From positions 62,001 to 126,000 of the forward strand of contig NZ_JAGYPI010000001.1 of the NCBI RefSeq assembly GCF_018343615.1: a DNA stretch of 64,000 nucleotides, in the 5' to 3' direction. The translations under genes and the position numbers were made by a program. Source of the DNA: Bacillus sp. FJAT-49736 (GTDB taxonomy: Bacteria > Bacillota > Bacilli > Bacillales > Bacillaceae_C). Positions 52,521-61,063 of this stretch are shown here, one piece after another. Under the pieces are notes generated by a model. It saw only the letters and a list, made by a program, of their open reading frames with translations. It was not told where the DNA came from and did not search any database. The first letter of the stretch is position 1. Each line of letters starts with the position of its first letter.

Positions 52521-53507
52521 ATGATGAATTTTAATATCATTCGCGCAGCCAGGGCGATATTAAATGTAACGAATTTAGAGGAATCCCGGCGCTTTTATGT
52601 AGATGCACTTGGCTTTGTAGAAACCACAAGCGATCATGATCATATTTATCTAAGAGGTCTAGAGGAGCATTGTCACCATAGCTTAGTTCTGCAAAAAGCG
52701 GACGAACCAAGTGTAGAAGCCATAAGCTACAAAGTCCAATCAGATTCTGATTTAGATAGATTATCTGTTTTTTTCTCCGAAAAAGGCATGCAAACGAAAT
52801 GGTTGGAAAAAGGTACACAAAAGGCAATGGGAAGAGCTCTTCGGGTTCAAGATATATCTGGATTGCCACTTGAATTCTATGCCGAAATGGAAACAGTGGA
52901 TCGCTTGCTCCAACGCTATGATCTATATAAAGGAGCAAGAGTACAGCGAATTGATCATTTTAACTGTGCTGTGGAAGATGTGGAAATGGCCTACCATTTT
53001 TATATCGATGAATTAGGATTTGCCTGCTCTGAATATACTACCTCCGATGATGAACAAATATGGGCTGCTTGGCTGCATCGCAAACCAACTGTTCACGATG
53101 TTGCATTCATGAATGGTGTTGGACCACGCTTGCACCATATCGGTTTTTGGCTAAGTGACCCAATGAGTATTATCAACACTTGTGATGTTCTTGCGTCGAT
53201 GAGATATGGAGCAAGCATTGAACGTGGACCGGGCCGCCATGGCTTATCAAATGCATTCTTCCTTTATTTGCGTGATCCAGATGGACATCGAATTGAGCTT
53301 TATAATGGGGACTATTTGACAAGTGATCCAGATTTCAAGCCAATCCGTTGGGATTTAGATGATCCAATGCGACAAACATTATGGGGGCATGCTGCTCCTG
53401 ACTGCTGGTTTAATGAAGCATCTGTTGTTCTGGATATTCATACTGGGCAGGAAATAGAGACAAAGGAACCAAAATTAGAAAAGAAAAAACCAACTATTAT
53501 TAATTAG
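52521..53507 (+). CDS. hpaD: 3,4-dihydroxyphenylacetate 2,3-dioxygenase
   Basis: This is a 328-residue type I (VOC) extradiol dioxygenase with two modules. Metal ligands are likely the histidine of RIDHFNCAVED (about 150), the histidine of RLHHIGFWL (about 209) and the glutamate of HRIELYNGDY (about 262). The fold matches the Mn- or Fe-dependent homoprotocatechuate dioxygenases of Gram-positive bacteria rather than the LigB-type HpaD of E. coli. It cleaves the ring next to the hydroxyls. Two ATGs (52521, 52524) follow GAGGGGGAAACAG; the longer GTG start at 52506 overlaps hpaB. Confidence 0.93.
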   Translation: MMNFNIIRAARAILNVTNLEESRRFYVDALGFVETTSDHDHIYLRGLEEHCHHSLVLQKADEPSVEAISYKVQSDSDLDRLSVFFSEKGMQTKWLEKGTQKAMGRALRVQDISGLPLEFYAEMETVDRLLQRYDLYKGARVQRIDHFNCAVEDVEMAYHFYIDELGFACSEYTTSDDEQIWAAWLHRKPTVHDVAFMNGVGPRLHHIGFWLSDPMSIINTCDVLASMRYGASIERGPGRHGLSNAFFLYLRDPDGHRIELYNGDYLTSDPDFKPIRWDLDDPMRQTLWGHAAPDCWFNEASVVLDIHTGQEIETKEPKLEKKKPTIIN

Positions 53508-53605
53508 TTTTTAAATTGGGAGATTGGTGGAATTGCATCGCATCTAGGGGATATTAACTTTTTACATTCCACCTTTATTCATTTTTTGACTGAAGGAGTG
53601 ATTCC

Positions 53606-54394
53606 GTGTCCAAAGTTATATTTAAATTAAAAGGTTCACACCTTATCCATGCGGGTGAAGCAAATATGGGGGGGAATATTCTCCATCTGGAAGGTGAAAG
53701 CTATGAAGTACAGAAGCTTCTATGGGATGCACCTGTATCAGGAACCATTTATGGAACTCTATTAAACTATAAAGGGGAACTGGAAAATCTTGGTGATATA
53801 GTGAAGGAAGCTCCTTATAATAATCCTCCGAAAGCTCCTATTCTTTATATAAAACCAATCAATACCATTACTAGCTTTGGTATGCCAATTCCAATTCCAG
53901 AAGGCGAGTTGCAACTGGAAATGGGAGCCGCTCTTGCCGTTGTATTTGGACGCACTGCCACTCGAGTAAGCGAAGCACAAGCATTAGAATATGTAGAAGG
54001 ATATACGATTATCAATGACGTAACCATTCCACATGAAAGTGTATACCGTCCAGCGGTGAAATATAAAGCGAGAGATGGATTTTGCCCAGTAGGTCCATGG
54101 ATTGTAGAGAAAAAGGGAATAAATCCGGACGCACTTACTATTAAAGTATTTATCAATAATCAGCTAAAACAAGAGAATTCAACGGTAAATTTAATAAGGT
54201 CTGTGTCTCGATTGATTTCAGAAGTTACTGAATTTATGACATTCCACAAGGGGGATATTTTGCTTGTGGGTGTCCCGGAAAATCCCCCACTAGCAAGTGC
54301 TGGAGACCACGTTCGTATTGAAATCGAAGGAATTGGCAGCTTAGAAAATACGATTGTAAAAGAAACAGAGCTGACAGCGGGGGTGAAGCTATGA
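53606..54394 (+). CDS. hpaG1: Fumarylacetoacetase-family protein, HpaG N-terminal half equivalent
   Basis: This is a 262-residue FAH-family protein, one of two adjacent genes equal to the halves of the E. coli bifunctional isomerase/decarboxylase HpaG (HpcE). The FAH metal site normally uses an ExE pair; the matching place here reads LEMGAALAVVFG, without the two glutamates, while GYTIINDVTI keeps the later aspartate. Catalysis by this subunit alone is therefore doubtful, and it may act in a complex with HpaG2. The start is GTG 53606 with AAGGAG 8 nt upstream. It overlaps the next gene as ATGA. Confidence 0.83.
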   Translation: MSKVIFKLKGSHLIHAGEANMGGNILHLEGESYEVQKLLWDAPVSGTIYGTLLNYKGELENLGDIVKEAPYNNPPKAPILYIKPINTITSFGMPIPIPEGELQLEMGAALAVVFGRTATRVSEAQALEYVEGYTIINDVTIPHESVYRPAVKYKARDGFCPVGPWIVEKKGINPDALTIKVFINNQLKQENSTVNLIRSVSRLISEVTEFMTFHKGDILLVGVPENPPLASAGDHVRIEIEGIGSLENTIVKETELTAGVKL

Positions 54395-55134
54395 AACGGG
54401 CTAGAGTAGTATACGGTGGATTAATTCATCATGCTACTGAAAAAAATGGCTTCCTCCAACTGGATAACGGGAAGATGGTGAAGGAGGAAGAGGTCATGTG
54501 GCTTCCTCCGGTTGAACCGAAGACAGTCTTTGCACTGGGGCTAAACTACGCTGATCATGCTGCAGAGCTGGACTTCAAGGCACCATCCGAACCACTTGTC
54601 TTTCTAAAAGGACCCAATACTTTTATTGGACACCGTGGCTACACTGTTAGACCTGCTGATGCCACTTATATGCATTATGAATGCGAGCTAGCCGTTATTA
54701 TTGGTAAAACGGCGAAGAACATAAGCAGGGAAAATGCGTATGAGTATATCAGCGGATATACCGGTGCGAATGATTATGCCATTCGTGATTACTTGGAGAA
54801 CTATTACCGTCCTAATTTAAAAGTAAAGAATCGTGATACATGTACACCGATTGGTCCTTGGGCGGTGGATGCAGAAGATATTGATGACCCTATGAACTTA
54901 GAATTAAAAACATACGTAAATGGGAAACTCGTTCAAGAAGGCAATACAAAGGATATGATCTTTAGTATCCCGGATTTAGTGGAATACTTAAGCAGTTTTA
55001 TGACTCTAAATCGCGGTGACATTATTCTGACTGGAACACCGAAGGGCTCCGTAGATACAGCAATTGGAGACGAGGTTATTACAGAGATTGAAGGGATAGG
55101 CAGATTGGTAAATACCATAGTGGGATCAGATTGA
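54391..55134 (+). CDS. hpaG2: Fumarylacetoacetase-family decarboxylase/isomerase, HpaG C-terminal half equivalent
   Basis: This is a 247-residue FAH-family enzyme with an intact metal site: YMHYECELAVIIGKTAKN (E-x-E, about residues 90-107) and GYTGANDYAIRDYLE (Asp about 130). It also shows FALGLNYADHAAEL and ILTGTPKGS of the family. It should decarboxylate 5-oxo-pent-3-ene-1,2,5-tricarboxylate to 2-oxohept-3-enedioate in the homoprotocatechuate pathway. The ATG overlaps the stop of HpaG1 (ATGA), so translation is coupled. A long 21-bp repeat array follows. Confidence 0.91.
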   Translation: MKRARVVYGGLIHHATEKNGFLQLDNGKMVKEEEVMWLPPVEPKTVFALGLNYADHAAELDFKAPSEPLVFLKGPNTFIGHRGYTVRPADATYMHYECELAVIIGKTAKNISRENAYEYISGYTGANDYAIRDYLENYYRPNLKVKNRDTCTPIGPWAVDAEDIDDPMNLELKTYVNGKLVQEGNTKDMIFSIPDLVEYLSSFMTLNRGDIILTGTPKGSVDTAIGDEVITEIEGIGRLVNTIVGSD

Positions 55135-55260
55135 TGATTAGCTAAGATTATTGATAGATAAAAGTATTATGAATTAAGTGAATTTATAACATGAATCTCT
55201 GAAATTGGTTTCGGCATTTCCTTGGAATTAGCGTATGATTAGGTAAAATTAAGGGAGATT

Positions 55261-55785
55261 GCGACGAAATGGATGGGGATTCCACGAGACCAGCGGAAAA
55301 TTCCGCCGAAACCAAGGATAATCCCGCGAAATCAGCGGATAATTCCGCCGAAACAGCGAATAATCCCGCGAGATCAGCGAATAATTCCGCCGAAACCGCG
55401 AATAATTCCGCGAGACCGGCGGAAAATTCCGCGAAACCGAGGATAATCCCGCGAAATCAGCGGAAAATTCCGCCAAAACCGAGGGTAATACCGCGAAACC
55501 GAGGATAATCAGTGAAACCAGCGGAAAACTCCGCCGAAACCGAGAGTAATTCCTCGAAATCAGCGGAAAATTCCGCCGAAACAGAGGATAATCCCACGAA
55601 ACCGAGGATAATCAGCGAAACCAGTGATTAATCCCGCGAAATCAGCGAATAATTCCGCCGAAACAGCGAATAATCCCGCGAAACCAGCGGAAAATTCCGC
55701 CAAAACGGCGAATAATCCCGCGAGACCGACGGATAATTCCGCCAGAGGACAATAATCCCGCGGGATTGAACCATAGTCCCGCCAA
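55261..55785. repeat. Array of about 25 degenerate 21-bp units inside the hpa cluster
   Basis: Two 21-bp unit types alternate, GCGAAATCAGCGGATAATTC+C and GCCGAAACAGCGAATAATCC+C. Some copies are shortened or fused. Because 21 is a multiple of 3, long open frames arise on both strands (Ala/Asn-rich on plus, Arg-Asn-Tyr/Phe-rich on minus), none with a ribosome site. Many units contain GCGGAAAATTCCGC, a palindrome, so transcripts could fold into a chain of hairpins. It fills the 700-bp gap between hpaG2 and hpaF. Confidence 0.9.
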
Positions 55786-55834
55786 CCCAGACCAACATCC
55801 AGCAAATCACAAAATACAAGCAAAGGAGGATATC

Positions 55835-56221
55835 ATGCCGCATTTTATACTTGAATATACCGGTAACCTGAAACCGGATGCTGATATTCCATCTCTTCTT
55901 GAAAAGATTAATAATGTATTAATTTCCTATGATTCTATTTTTCCTATTGGCGGTATCCGCTCAAGAGCCATTGAACTGCAAGATTACAGAGTAGCGGATG
56001 GTACGGAAGATGATGCATTTGTGCATGCAATGTTAAAAATCGGTGCAGGTAGAACAGAGGAAGTGAAAAGGCAAGTATGTGATGAATTATTCGAGGTAAT
56101 AAAGGATCATTTTCAAGAGTTGTTTGAAACCCGCTATCTGGCCCTGTCTATGGAACTAGTTGAATTTAGTGAAGCAGGCACTTATAAACACAATAATATT
56201 CATAATCGATATAGGAGGTAA
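55835..56221 (+). CDS. hpaF: 5-carboxymethyl-2-hydroxymuconate delta-isomerase
   Basis: This is a 128-residue CHMI-family protein with the N-terminal catalytic proline (MPHFILEYTGNL), as in tautomerase-fold enzymes. GGIRSRAIELQDYRVADG and VHAMLKIGAGRTEEVKRQ are the family's conserved blocks. It isomerises 5-carboxymethyl-2-hydroxymuconate before decarboxylation. ATG 55835 has AAAGGAGGATATC right upstream. The frame is open back to 55766, but that part is derived from the 21-bp array and is not counted. Confidence 0.93.
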   Translation: MPHFILEYTGNLKPDADIPSLLEKINNVLISYDSIFPIGGIRSRAIELQDYRVADGTEDDAFVHAMLKIGAGRTEEVKRQVCDELFEVIKDHFQELFETRYLALSMELVEFSEAGTYKHNNIHNRYRR

Positions 56222-56227
56222 CAGAAC

Positions 56228-56716
56228 ATGAATGCATTAAAGGAGGCCCATAAAATGGATGATCGTACATTTCGTGATGCAATGGGGAAGTTTGCAACAG
56301 GAGTAACGATTATCACTACATCAGTGAATAATCAAGTGCATGGCATGACAGCAAATGCTTTTATGTCTGTTTCTCTTAACCCGAAGCTTGTTCTCATCTC
56401 CATTGGAGAAAAAGCAAATATGAATCGGCTTATTCAGGAGTCTGGAAATTTTGGCATTAGTATTTTGACAAAAGATCAGCAGGATATGTCCATGTATTTC
56501 GCAGGACAGTTGAAGGAAAAGCGAATGATTGATTTTGACTGGATGCAAGACATTCCAGTGGTTCCTGATTCAATGGCCAATATTACGTGTAAAGTACATG
56601 CTTCTTACCAGGCAGGCGATCACACGTTATATATCGGTGAGGTTATCGATATTGTTGTGAAAGATGGTGAACCATTAGCATTTTTTGAAGGGAAATATAG
56701 AAATCTAGTCAATTAA
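56228..56716 (+). CDS. hpaC: Flavin reductase, 4-hydroxyphenylacetate monooxygenase reductase component
   Basis: This is a 162-residue flavin reductase of the HpaC/PheA2 family. RDAMGKFATGVTIITTSVNN, HGMTANAFMSVSLNPKLVLI and SGNFGISILTKDQQDMSMYF are the FMN-binding signature blocks. It uses NAD(P)H to reduce flavin for HpaB. The gene is 6 nt behind hpaF. Two starts compete: ATG 56228 behind AGGAGGTAACAGAAC, and ATG 56255 behind AAAGGAGGCCCATAA; the second gives MDDRTFRDAM and is equally good. Confidence 0.92.
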   Translation: MNALKEAHKMDDRTFRDAMGKFATGVTIITTSVNNQVHGMTANAFMSVSLNPKLVLISIGEKANMNRLIQESGNFGISILTKDQQDMSMYFAGQLKEKRMIDFDWMQDIPVVPDSMANITCKVHASYQAGDHTLYIGEVIDIVVKDGEPLAFFEGKYRNLVN

Positions 56717-56734
56717 TAATGGTTATTTTTAATA

Positions 56735-56916
56735 AAGGCTATTTTCGCATAGATTGTTTAAAATCCAAAAGCCGATTTTAACGTGTTGCTTTTCGTATAA
56801 GTTCATCAAGCCTTATAACTAAATGCTTCGTGGCATCTTTTCGTAAGAACATTTGCGAAACTTAGCGAATGAACCTAATTAAGTTCCAAAAGCACAAAAT
56901 TTACGAAAAGAGCCTT
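56735..56916. mobile_element. MITE-like element with 21-bp imperfect terminal inverted repeats
   Basis: The ends AAGGCTATTTTCGCATAGAT and the reverse complement AAGGCTCTTTTCGTAAATTT match at most positions. The 182-bp interior has no coding frame but further TTTTCGTA / TACGAAAA pairs. It sits between hpaC and the operon terminator. No transposase is present; a target duplication is not clear. Confidence 0.6.
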
Positions 56917-56948
56917 AATTAATATTAAACTAAATAAATGAACCGAAG

Positions 56949-56976
56949 GAGATTTCATAGGAATCTCTTTTTTTCA
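56949..56976 (+). terminator. Terminator of the hpa cluster
   Basis: GGAGATT(T) / GAATCTC stem followed by TTTTTTT. It is separated from hpaC by the MITE-like insert. Confidence 0.85.
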
Positions 56977-57076
56977 TAAATGAAGGTGTTGGAATTTTCA
57001 AATTTCATAAAGGAATTCCTATTTCGAACGGCGAAATAAGAATAAAGAAGAATAAAGACATTGGGGGAAAAAATAA

Positions 57077-59098
57077 TTGTTAACTATAAAAAAAAGTAAT
57101 ATTGTAGAAGATTTTCATGGCACAAAGGTTGCAGACCCATATCGGTGGCTGGAGGATCCGGATTTAGCGGAGACGAAAGAATGGGGCAACTGGATGTCTG
57201 AGCAGTGTGATGCTTACTTCGAGGAAACCACAACACGTGAAAAGGATAGAGAGAGATTAACTGAGCTCTGGAATTATCCTAAATTTTTTGTTCCGAAAAA
57301 AGTGAAAAATCGTTTGTTTTATCAAAAAAATGATGGTTTGCAAAATCAAGCTGTCTTGTATATGAAAGAAGGCGGCAAGGAATCGGTTCTTATCGATCCT
57401 AATACGCTAAGTGAAGACGGTACGGTAGCAATGACCAATTATTCCTTCAGTGAAGATGGTAGGTATATAGCTTATGCTACCTCCAAACATGGAAGCGATT
57501 GGCAGGAGCTTCATATTATAGACATTACAAGTGGAGAAAAACAACCTGATCATATCCAATATGTGAAATTTACAGGAATTGCCTGGGCACCTGACCATAC
57601 TGGATTTTATTACAGCCGTTTTCCTGAGCCTGGAACGGTAAGCAAGGAAGATGAAAGCAATTTTAATAAGGTATACTTTCATAAGCTCGGTACATCTCAA
57701 GAGGAGGATCAGCTAATCCATGAGCAGCCGGAGGATAAGGAGCTGATGTTTAGTGCTTTTGTAAGTGATGATGAACAATACCTCTGCCTTCATGTTAATC
57801 TTGGAACCGCAACAGAAAATCGCTTTTATATCAAAAAGCTAGGTTCTGATCATGATTTTACACGCCTATTAGATAAACAGGATGCCGAATATTTATATAT
57901 TACGAATGTAGGAGATACCTTTTATTTTAAAACAAACTTAGATGCACCGAATGGAAGAATCATTTCCATAAATATATCGAACCCCGAAAAAGCAAACTGG
58001 ACGGAAGTTTTATCAGAGCAGAAGGATGTAATGGATGCTGTTAAATATGTAAAGGATCACTTTGTTATAGCAATGCTTCATGATGCACATCACCAGCTCC
58101 ATGTATATAAAGTAGATGGATCCTATGTAAATGAAATATCTATTCCGGTTATTGGTTCCTTAACCAATATTACAGGCTCCAGTAAGGATGATGAAATTTA
58201 TTTTGGTATGACCTCATTCTTAAGCCCAACCACCGTCTACAAATATAGACTTGTTGAAAATAAACTGGAGATTTTCTCGGAAACTCAGCTAGAAATGGAT
58301 ATTACTTTATATGAAACAAAGCAAATTTTTTATACTTCCAAGGATGGTACAAAGGTTCCGATGTTTCTTACTTATCATAAAGAGCTGGAGTTAAATGGTC
58401 AAAATCCAGTTATTTTATATGGATATGGCGGCTTCAATATCAGCATGACACCTTCGTTTAATCCAGCTATTTTGCGTTGGATAGAAAAAGGCGGAGTGTA
58501 TGCGGTTGCGAATCTTCGCGGTGGAACAGAATATGGGGAAGAATGGCACAAAGCTGGAATGCTTGAAAATAAGCAAAATGTATTCGATGACTTCATCGCT
58601 GCAGGGGAATGGTTAATTAATAGCGGTTATACATGTAAAGAGAAGCTCTCCATCATGGGAGGTTCTAATGGTGGTTTATTAGTAGCGGCATGTATGGTGC
58701 AAAGACCTGATCTGTATGGAGCTGTTATTTGTCGAGTTCCGGTAATTGACATGCTTCGCTACCACAAATTCACCAGTGGACGATATTGGGTGCCAGAGTA
58801 TGGAAATGCGGAAAATCCAGAACAATTCCCATTCCTATATGCATATTCACCGCTTCATAATATAAAAGAAGGACAAAAATATCCGCCTGTTTTGATTGCC
58901 ACGGCAGAAAGCGATGATCGTGTTGTCCCTGCTCACGCCAAAAAATTTGCAGCAACTCTGCTTGAAAAAGCGGATAAAGAATCCACAATTCTTCTTCGAC
59001 TTGAAGCAAAAGCAGGACATGGTCTTGGGAAGCCAACAACCAAATTAATCGATGAATGGGTCGATTTTTATGCATTTTTAGATAAAGAGCTACAATAA
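57077..59098 (+). CDS. Prolyl oligopeptidase (family S9A)
   Basis: This is a 673-residue serine peptidase. It starts with GTKVADPYRWLEDPDLAETK, has a seven-bladed propeller region (about 75-400) and a C-terminal alpha/beta-hydrolase domain. The nucleophile is in MGGSNGGLLVAAC (about residue 536), the acid in ATAESDDRVVPAHAKK (about 618) and the histidine in AKAGHGLGKPT (about 654). It cleaves short peptides after proline in the cytosol; no signal peptide is seen. The start is TTG 57077 with GGGGG about 9 nt upstream. The neighbouring peptide transporter fits a peptide-use role. Confidence 0.93.
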   Translation: MLTIKKSNIVEDFHGTKVADPYRWLEDPDLAETKEWGNWMSEQCDAYFEETTTREKDRERLTELWNYPKFFVPKKVKNRLFYQKNDGLQNQAVLYMKEGGKESVLIDPNTLSEDGTVAMTNYSFSEDGRYIAYATSKHGSDWQELHIIDITSGEKQPDHIQYVKFTGIAWAPDHTGFYYSRFPEPGTVSKEDESNFNKVYFHKLGTSQEEDQLIHEQPEDKELMFSAFVSDDEQYLCLHVNLGTATENRFYIKKLGSDHDFTRLLDKQDAEYLYITNVGDTFYFKTNLDAPNGRIISINISNPEKANWTEVLSEQKDVMDAVKYVKDHFVIAMLHDAHHQLHVYKVDGSYVNEISIPVIGSLTNITGSSKDDEIYFGMTSFLSPTTVYKYRLVENKLEIFSETQLEMDITLYETKQIFYTSKDGTKVPMFLTYHKELELNGQNPVILYGYGGFNISMTPSFNPAILRWIEKGGVYAVANLRGGTEYGEEWHKAGMLENKQNVFDDFIAAGEWLINSGYTCKEKLSIMGGSNGGLLVAACMVQRPDLYGAVICRVPVIDMLRYHKFTSGRYWVPEYGNAENPEQFPFLYAYSPLHNIKEGQKYPPVLIATAESDDRVVPAHAKKFAATLLEKADKESTILLRLEAKAGHGLGKPTTKLIDEWVDFYAFLDKELQ

Positions 59099-59101
59099 AA
59101 T

Positions 59102-59135
59102 AAAAAAGCCTTGAGTTTTAACTCAAGGCTTTTTT
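59102..59135 (+). terminator. Rho-independent terminator
   Basis: AAAAAAGCCTTGAGTT / AACTCAAGGCTTTTTT, a 16-bp perfect stem with a TT loop, directly after the peptidase. Confidence 0.95.
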
Positions 59136-59513
59136 GTATGAAAAAACTACATAGAAATCTAGTAATAAAAAGCATGTATTTGGAGAAGATTACATATGGA
59201 AACAAATGAATATGGCATTTTGAGTGAAAAGTGAGAAAGTAAATTATTCCATTAATCTTATGATGAGAGGGAAGATTTAAAATAGAGTAAAAATTATTTT
59301 AGTAAAATATTTTTTGTTGAAATATAGTTATAATATTCCATGTAAATATATGCAAAAACAAACTATATTAAGGCTTGTGGAGATTATTTTTCATTAATTG
59401 CCCTATTAAAAAAATTGTTAATCTTTCTATTTCTGGCCATATTATTGACTGTTTAATTGTTTATAAATTATGCTAATTCTATATTAAAATAATTTTTTGA
59501 GGGGAGCGGAATT
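59136..59513 (+). other. Intergenic region with the dtpT promoter
   Basis: TTGACT (59445-59450), 18 nt, TATGCT (59469-59474) is a candidate promoter 40 nt before the transporter gene. The remainder is AT-rich, and I see no gene in it. Confidence 0.4.
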
Positions 59514-60896
59514 ATGGAAGCATCAATGAAAAAAGATCTAGATTCCAAGTCGCGCAAAAAACATCCACCCGGTCTATATTTGTTGTTTTTAACAGAAATG
59601 TGGGAGCGCTTTAGTTATTACGGTATGAGAGCTATTCTCGTTCTATACTTGACAAAATCGCTTGTTAACGGCGGTTTGGGAATGAACGAAAGCTTTGCTT
59701 TAGCACTCTATGGATTCTTTACTGGTGCGGTATATTTAACACCTTTAATTGGTGGGTGGCTATCAGACCGTTTCTTAGGTCAGCGATTAGCGATTACGCT
59801 AGGCGGTATTACGATGGCAATTGGAAACCTCGTACTGTTCGGCTTTCATACAGAAGTCGGTGTTTATATCGGTCTAATTATTCTGATTATTGGGAATGGA
59901 TTTTTTAAACCAAATATCTCTACTATTGTTGGAGAACTATATGAGAAAGATGATCCACGCCGAGATCCTGCATTTACGATTTTCTATATGGGGATTAACG
60001 TTGGTGCCTTCTTCTCACCATTAATTATTGGTTTAATCACAGATAAGCTTTTTGCAGTTCATAATAATGGTGTTATTGCTTATGGATATAAATATGGATT
60101 CTTGGCTTCTGCCATTGGAATGGTAATCGGTCAACTTCTATTTAATCTTTTAGGAAATCGTTATTTAGGAGATATCGGTAAGAAGCCGGTTGGAAAACCA
60201 AATGAAACTACTGGTGGAGAAAAAGTTAAAGCTCCATTAACCAAAAAGGAAAGACAAAGAACTGCTGTTGTCATCATTCTTACAGTATTCGTTATTTTCT
60301 TCTGGGCAGGCTTTGAACAAGCTGGTGGTGCATTAACTGTTTACACGGATAAATTCGTAAATCGGGACGTGTTTGGATTCGGAATTCCAACATCATGGTT
60401 CCAATCTGTAAACCCATTATTTATCGTTGTCCTTGCACCAATTGTCTCTGCGTTTTGGATTAAACTATCCAGATCAAAACGCGGTGATATGGCCGTTCCA
60501 ACTAAAATGGGACTTGGTATGATCCTTCTTGGTGTGGGCTATTTGGTTCTATTATTGGCAATCATGCAAACAGGTAGTAACGAACATCATATTGTCAATA
60601 AAGCAAACTTATTATTTATTGTTGTTACTTATTTGTTCCATACAGTCGGTGAATTGTTCCTTTCACCAGTTGGATTATCAACAGTAAGTAAAATAGCTCC
60701 AATAAAATATGCTTCATTATTAATGGGTGTATGGCTAGCAAGTTCTGGTATTGCAAATATTTTAGCAGGTCAATTAGGAAGCTTCACGGAAAGTTTAGGA
60801 TACTTGCAAGTGTTCGGACTAATTGGATGTGTGACAATTGTATTTGGTATAATTTTATTAGGTTTCTCCAGAAAACTTGTAAAAATGATGGATTAA
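59514..60896 (+). CDS. dtpT: Proton-coupled di-/tripeptide transporter (POT/PTR2 family)
   Basis: This is a 460-residue membrane protein with about fourteen predicted segments. It has the POT signatures: LTEMWERFSYYGMRAILVLY (ExxERF-YY, about residues 28-47), GGWLSDRFLGQRLAITLGG (about 82-100) and FTIFYMGINVGAFFSPLIIG (about 156-175). It imports di- and tripeptides with protons. It lies between the prolyl peptidase and the phenylacetate genes. GGGGAG is 8 nt before ATG 59514. Confidence 0.94.
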   Translation: MEASMKKDLDSKSRKKHPPGLYLLFLTEMWERFSYYGMRAILVLYLTKSLVNGGLGMNESFALALYGFFTGAVYLTPLIGGWLSDRFLGQRLAITLGGITMAIGNLVLFGFHTEVGVYIGLIILIIGNGFFKPNISTIVGELYEKDDPRRDPAFTIFYMGINVGAFFSPLIIGLITDKLFAVHNNGVIAYGYKYGFLASAIGMVIGQLLFNLLGNRYLGDIGKKPVGKPNETTGGEKVKAPLTKKERQRTAVVIILTVFVIFFWAGFEQAGGALTVYTDKFVNRDVFGFGIPTSWFQSVNPLFIVVLAPIVSAFWIKLSRSKRGDMAVPTKMGLGMILLGVGYLVLLLAIMQTGSNEHHIVNKANLLFIVVTYLFHTVGELFLSPVGLSTVSKIAPIKYASLLMGVWLASSGIANILAGQLGSFTESLGYLQVFGLIGCVTIVFGIILLGFSRKLVKMMD

Positions 60897-60925
60897 ACCG
60901 GAGAGAAATTCTCCGGTTTTTTTTT
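60895..60925 (+). terminator. Rho-independent terminator
   Basis: AACCGGAGA / TTCTCCGGTT stem overlapping the dtpT stop, followed by a run of T. Confidence 0.93.
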
Positions 60926-60959
60926 GTCATAAATAGGTACTTGAATTTTCTGAATCAAA

Positions 60960-61038
60960 TTGACAATTCAACTATAAGGTCGTATTCTATAATTAAATAT
61001 GACGGGAAAATGAATAGACGGAAAAAATACGTCATATT
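60960..61038 (+). promoter_or_regulatory. paa operon promoter and candidate operator
   Basis: TTGACA (60960-60965) and TATTCT (60983-60988) have a 17-nt spacer. Downstream, a perfect 9-bp inverted repeat AATATGACG / CGTCATATT (60996-61004 / 61030-61038) could bind a phenylacetyl-CoA-responsive repressor. That repressor gene is not in the window. Confidence 0.65.
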
Positions 61039-61063
61039 AATGAAACGGACGAGGAGGAATTAG

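Noticed and set aside
55249-55843. Several open frames on both strands through the 21-bp array
   Set aside because: They are a by-product of a stop-free 21-bp unit, have no ribosome sites, and read as low-complexity repeats on both strands.
60731-61063. Plus-strand open frame of 110 codons across the dtpT terminator and paa promoter
   Set aside because: It starts inside dtpT in another frame and crosses a strong terminator.
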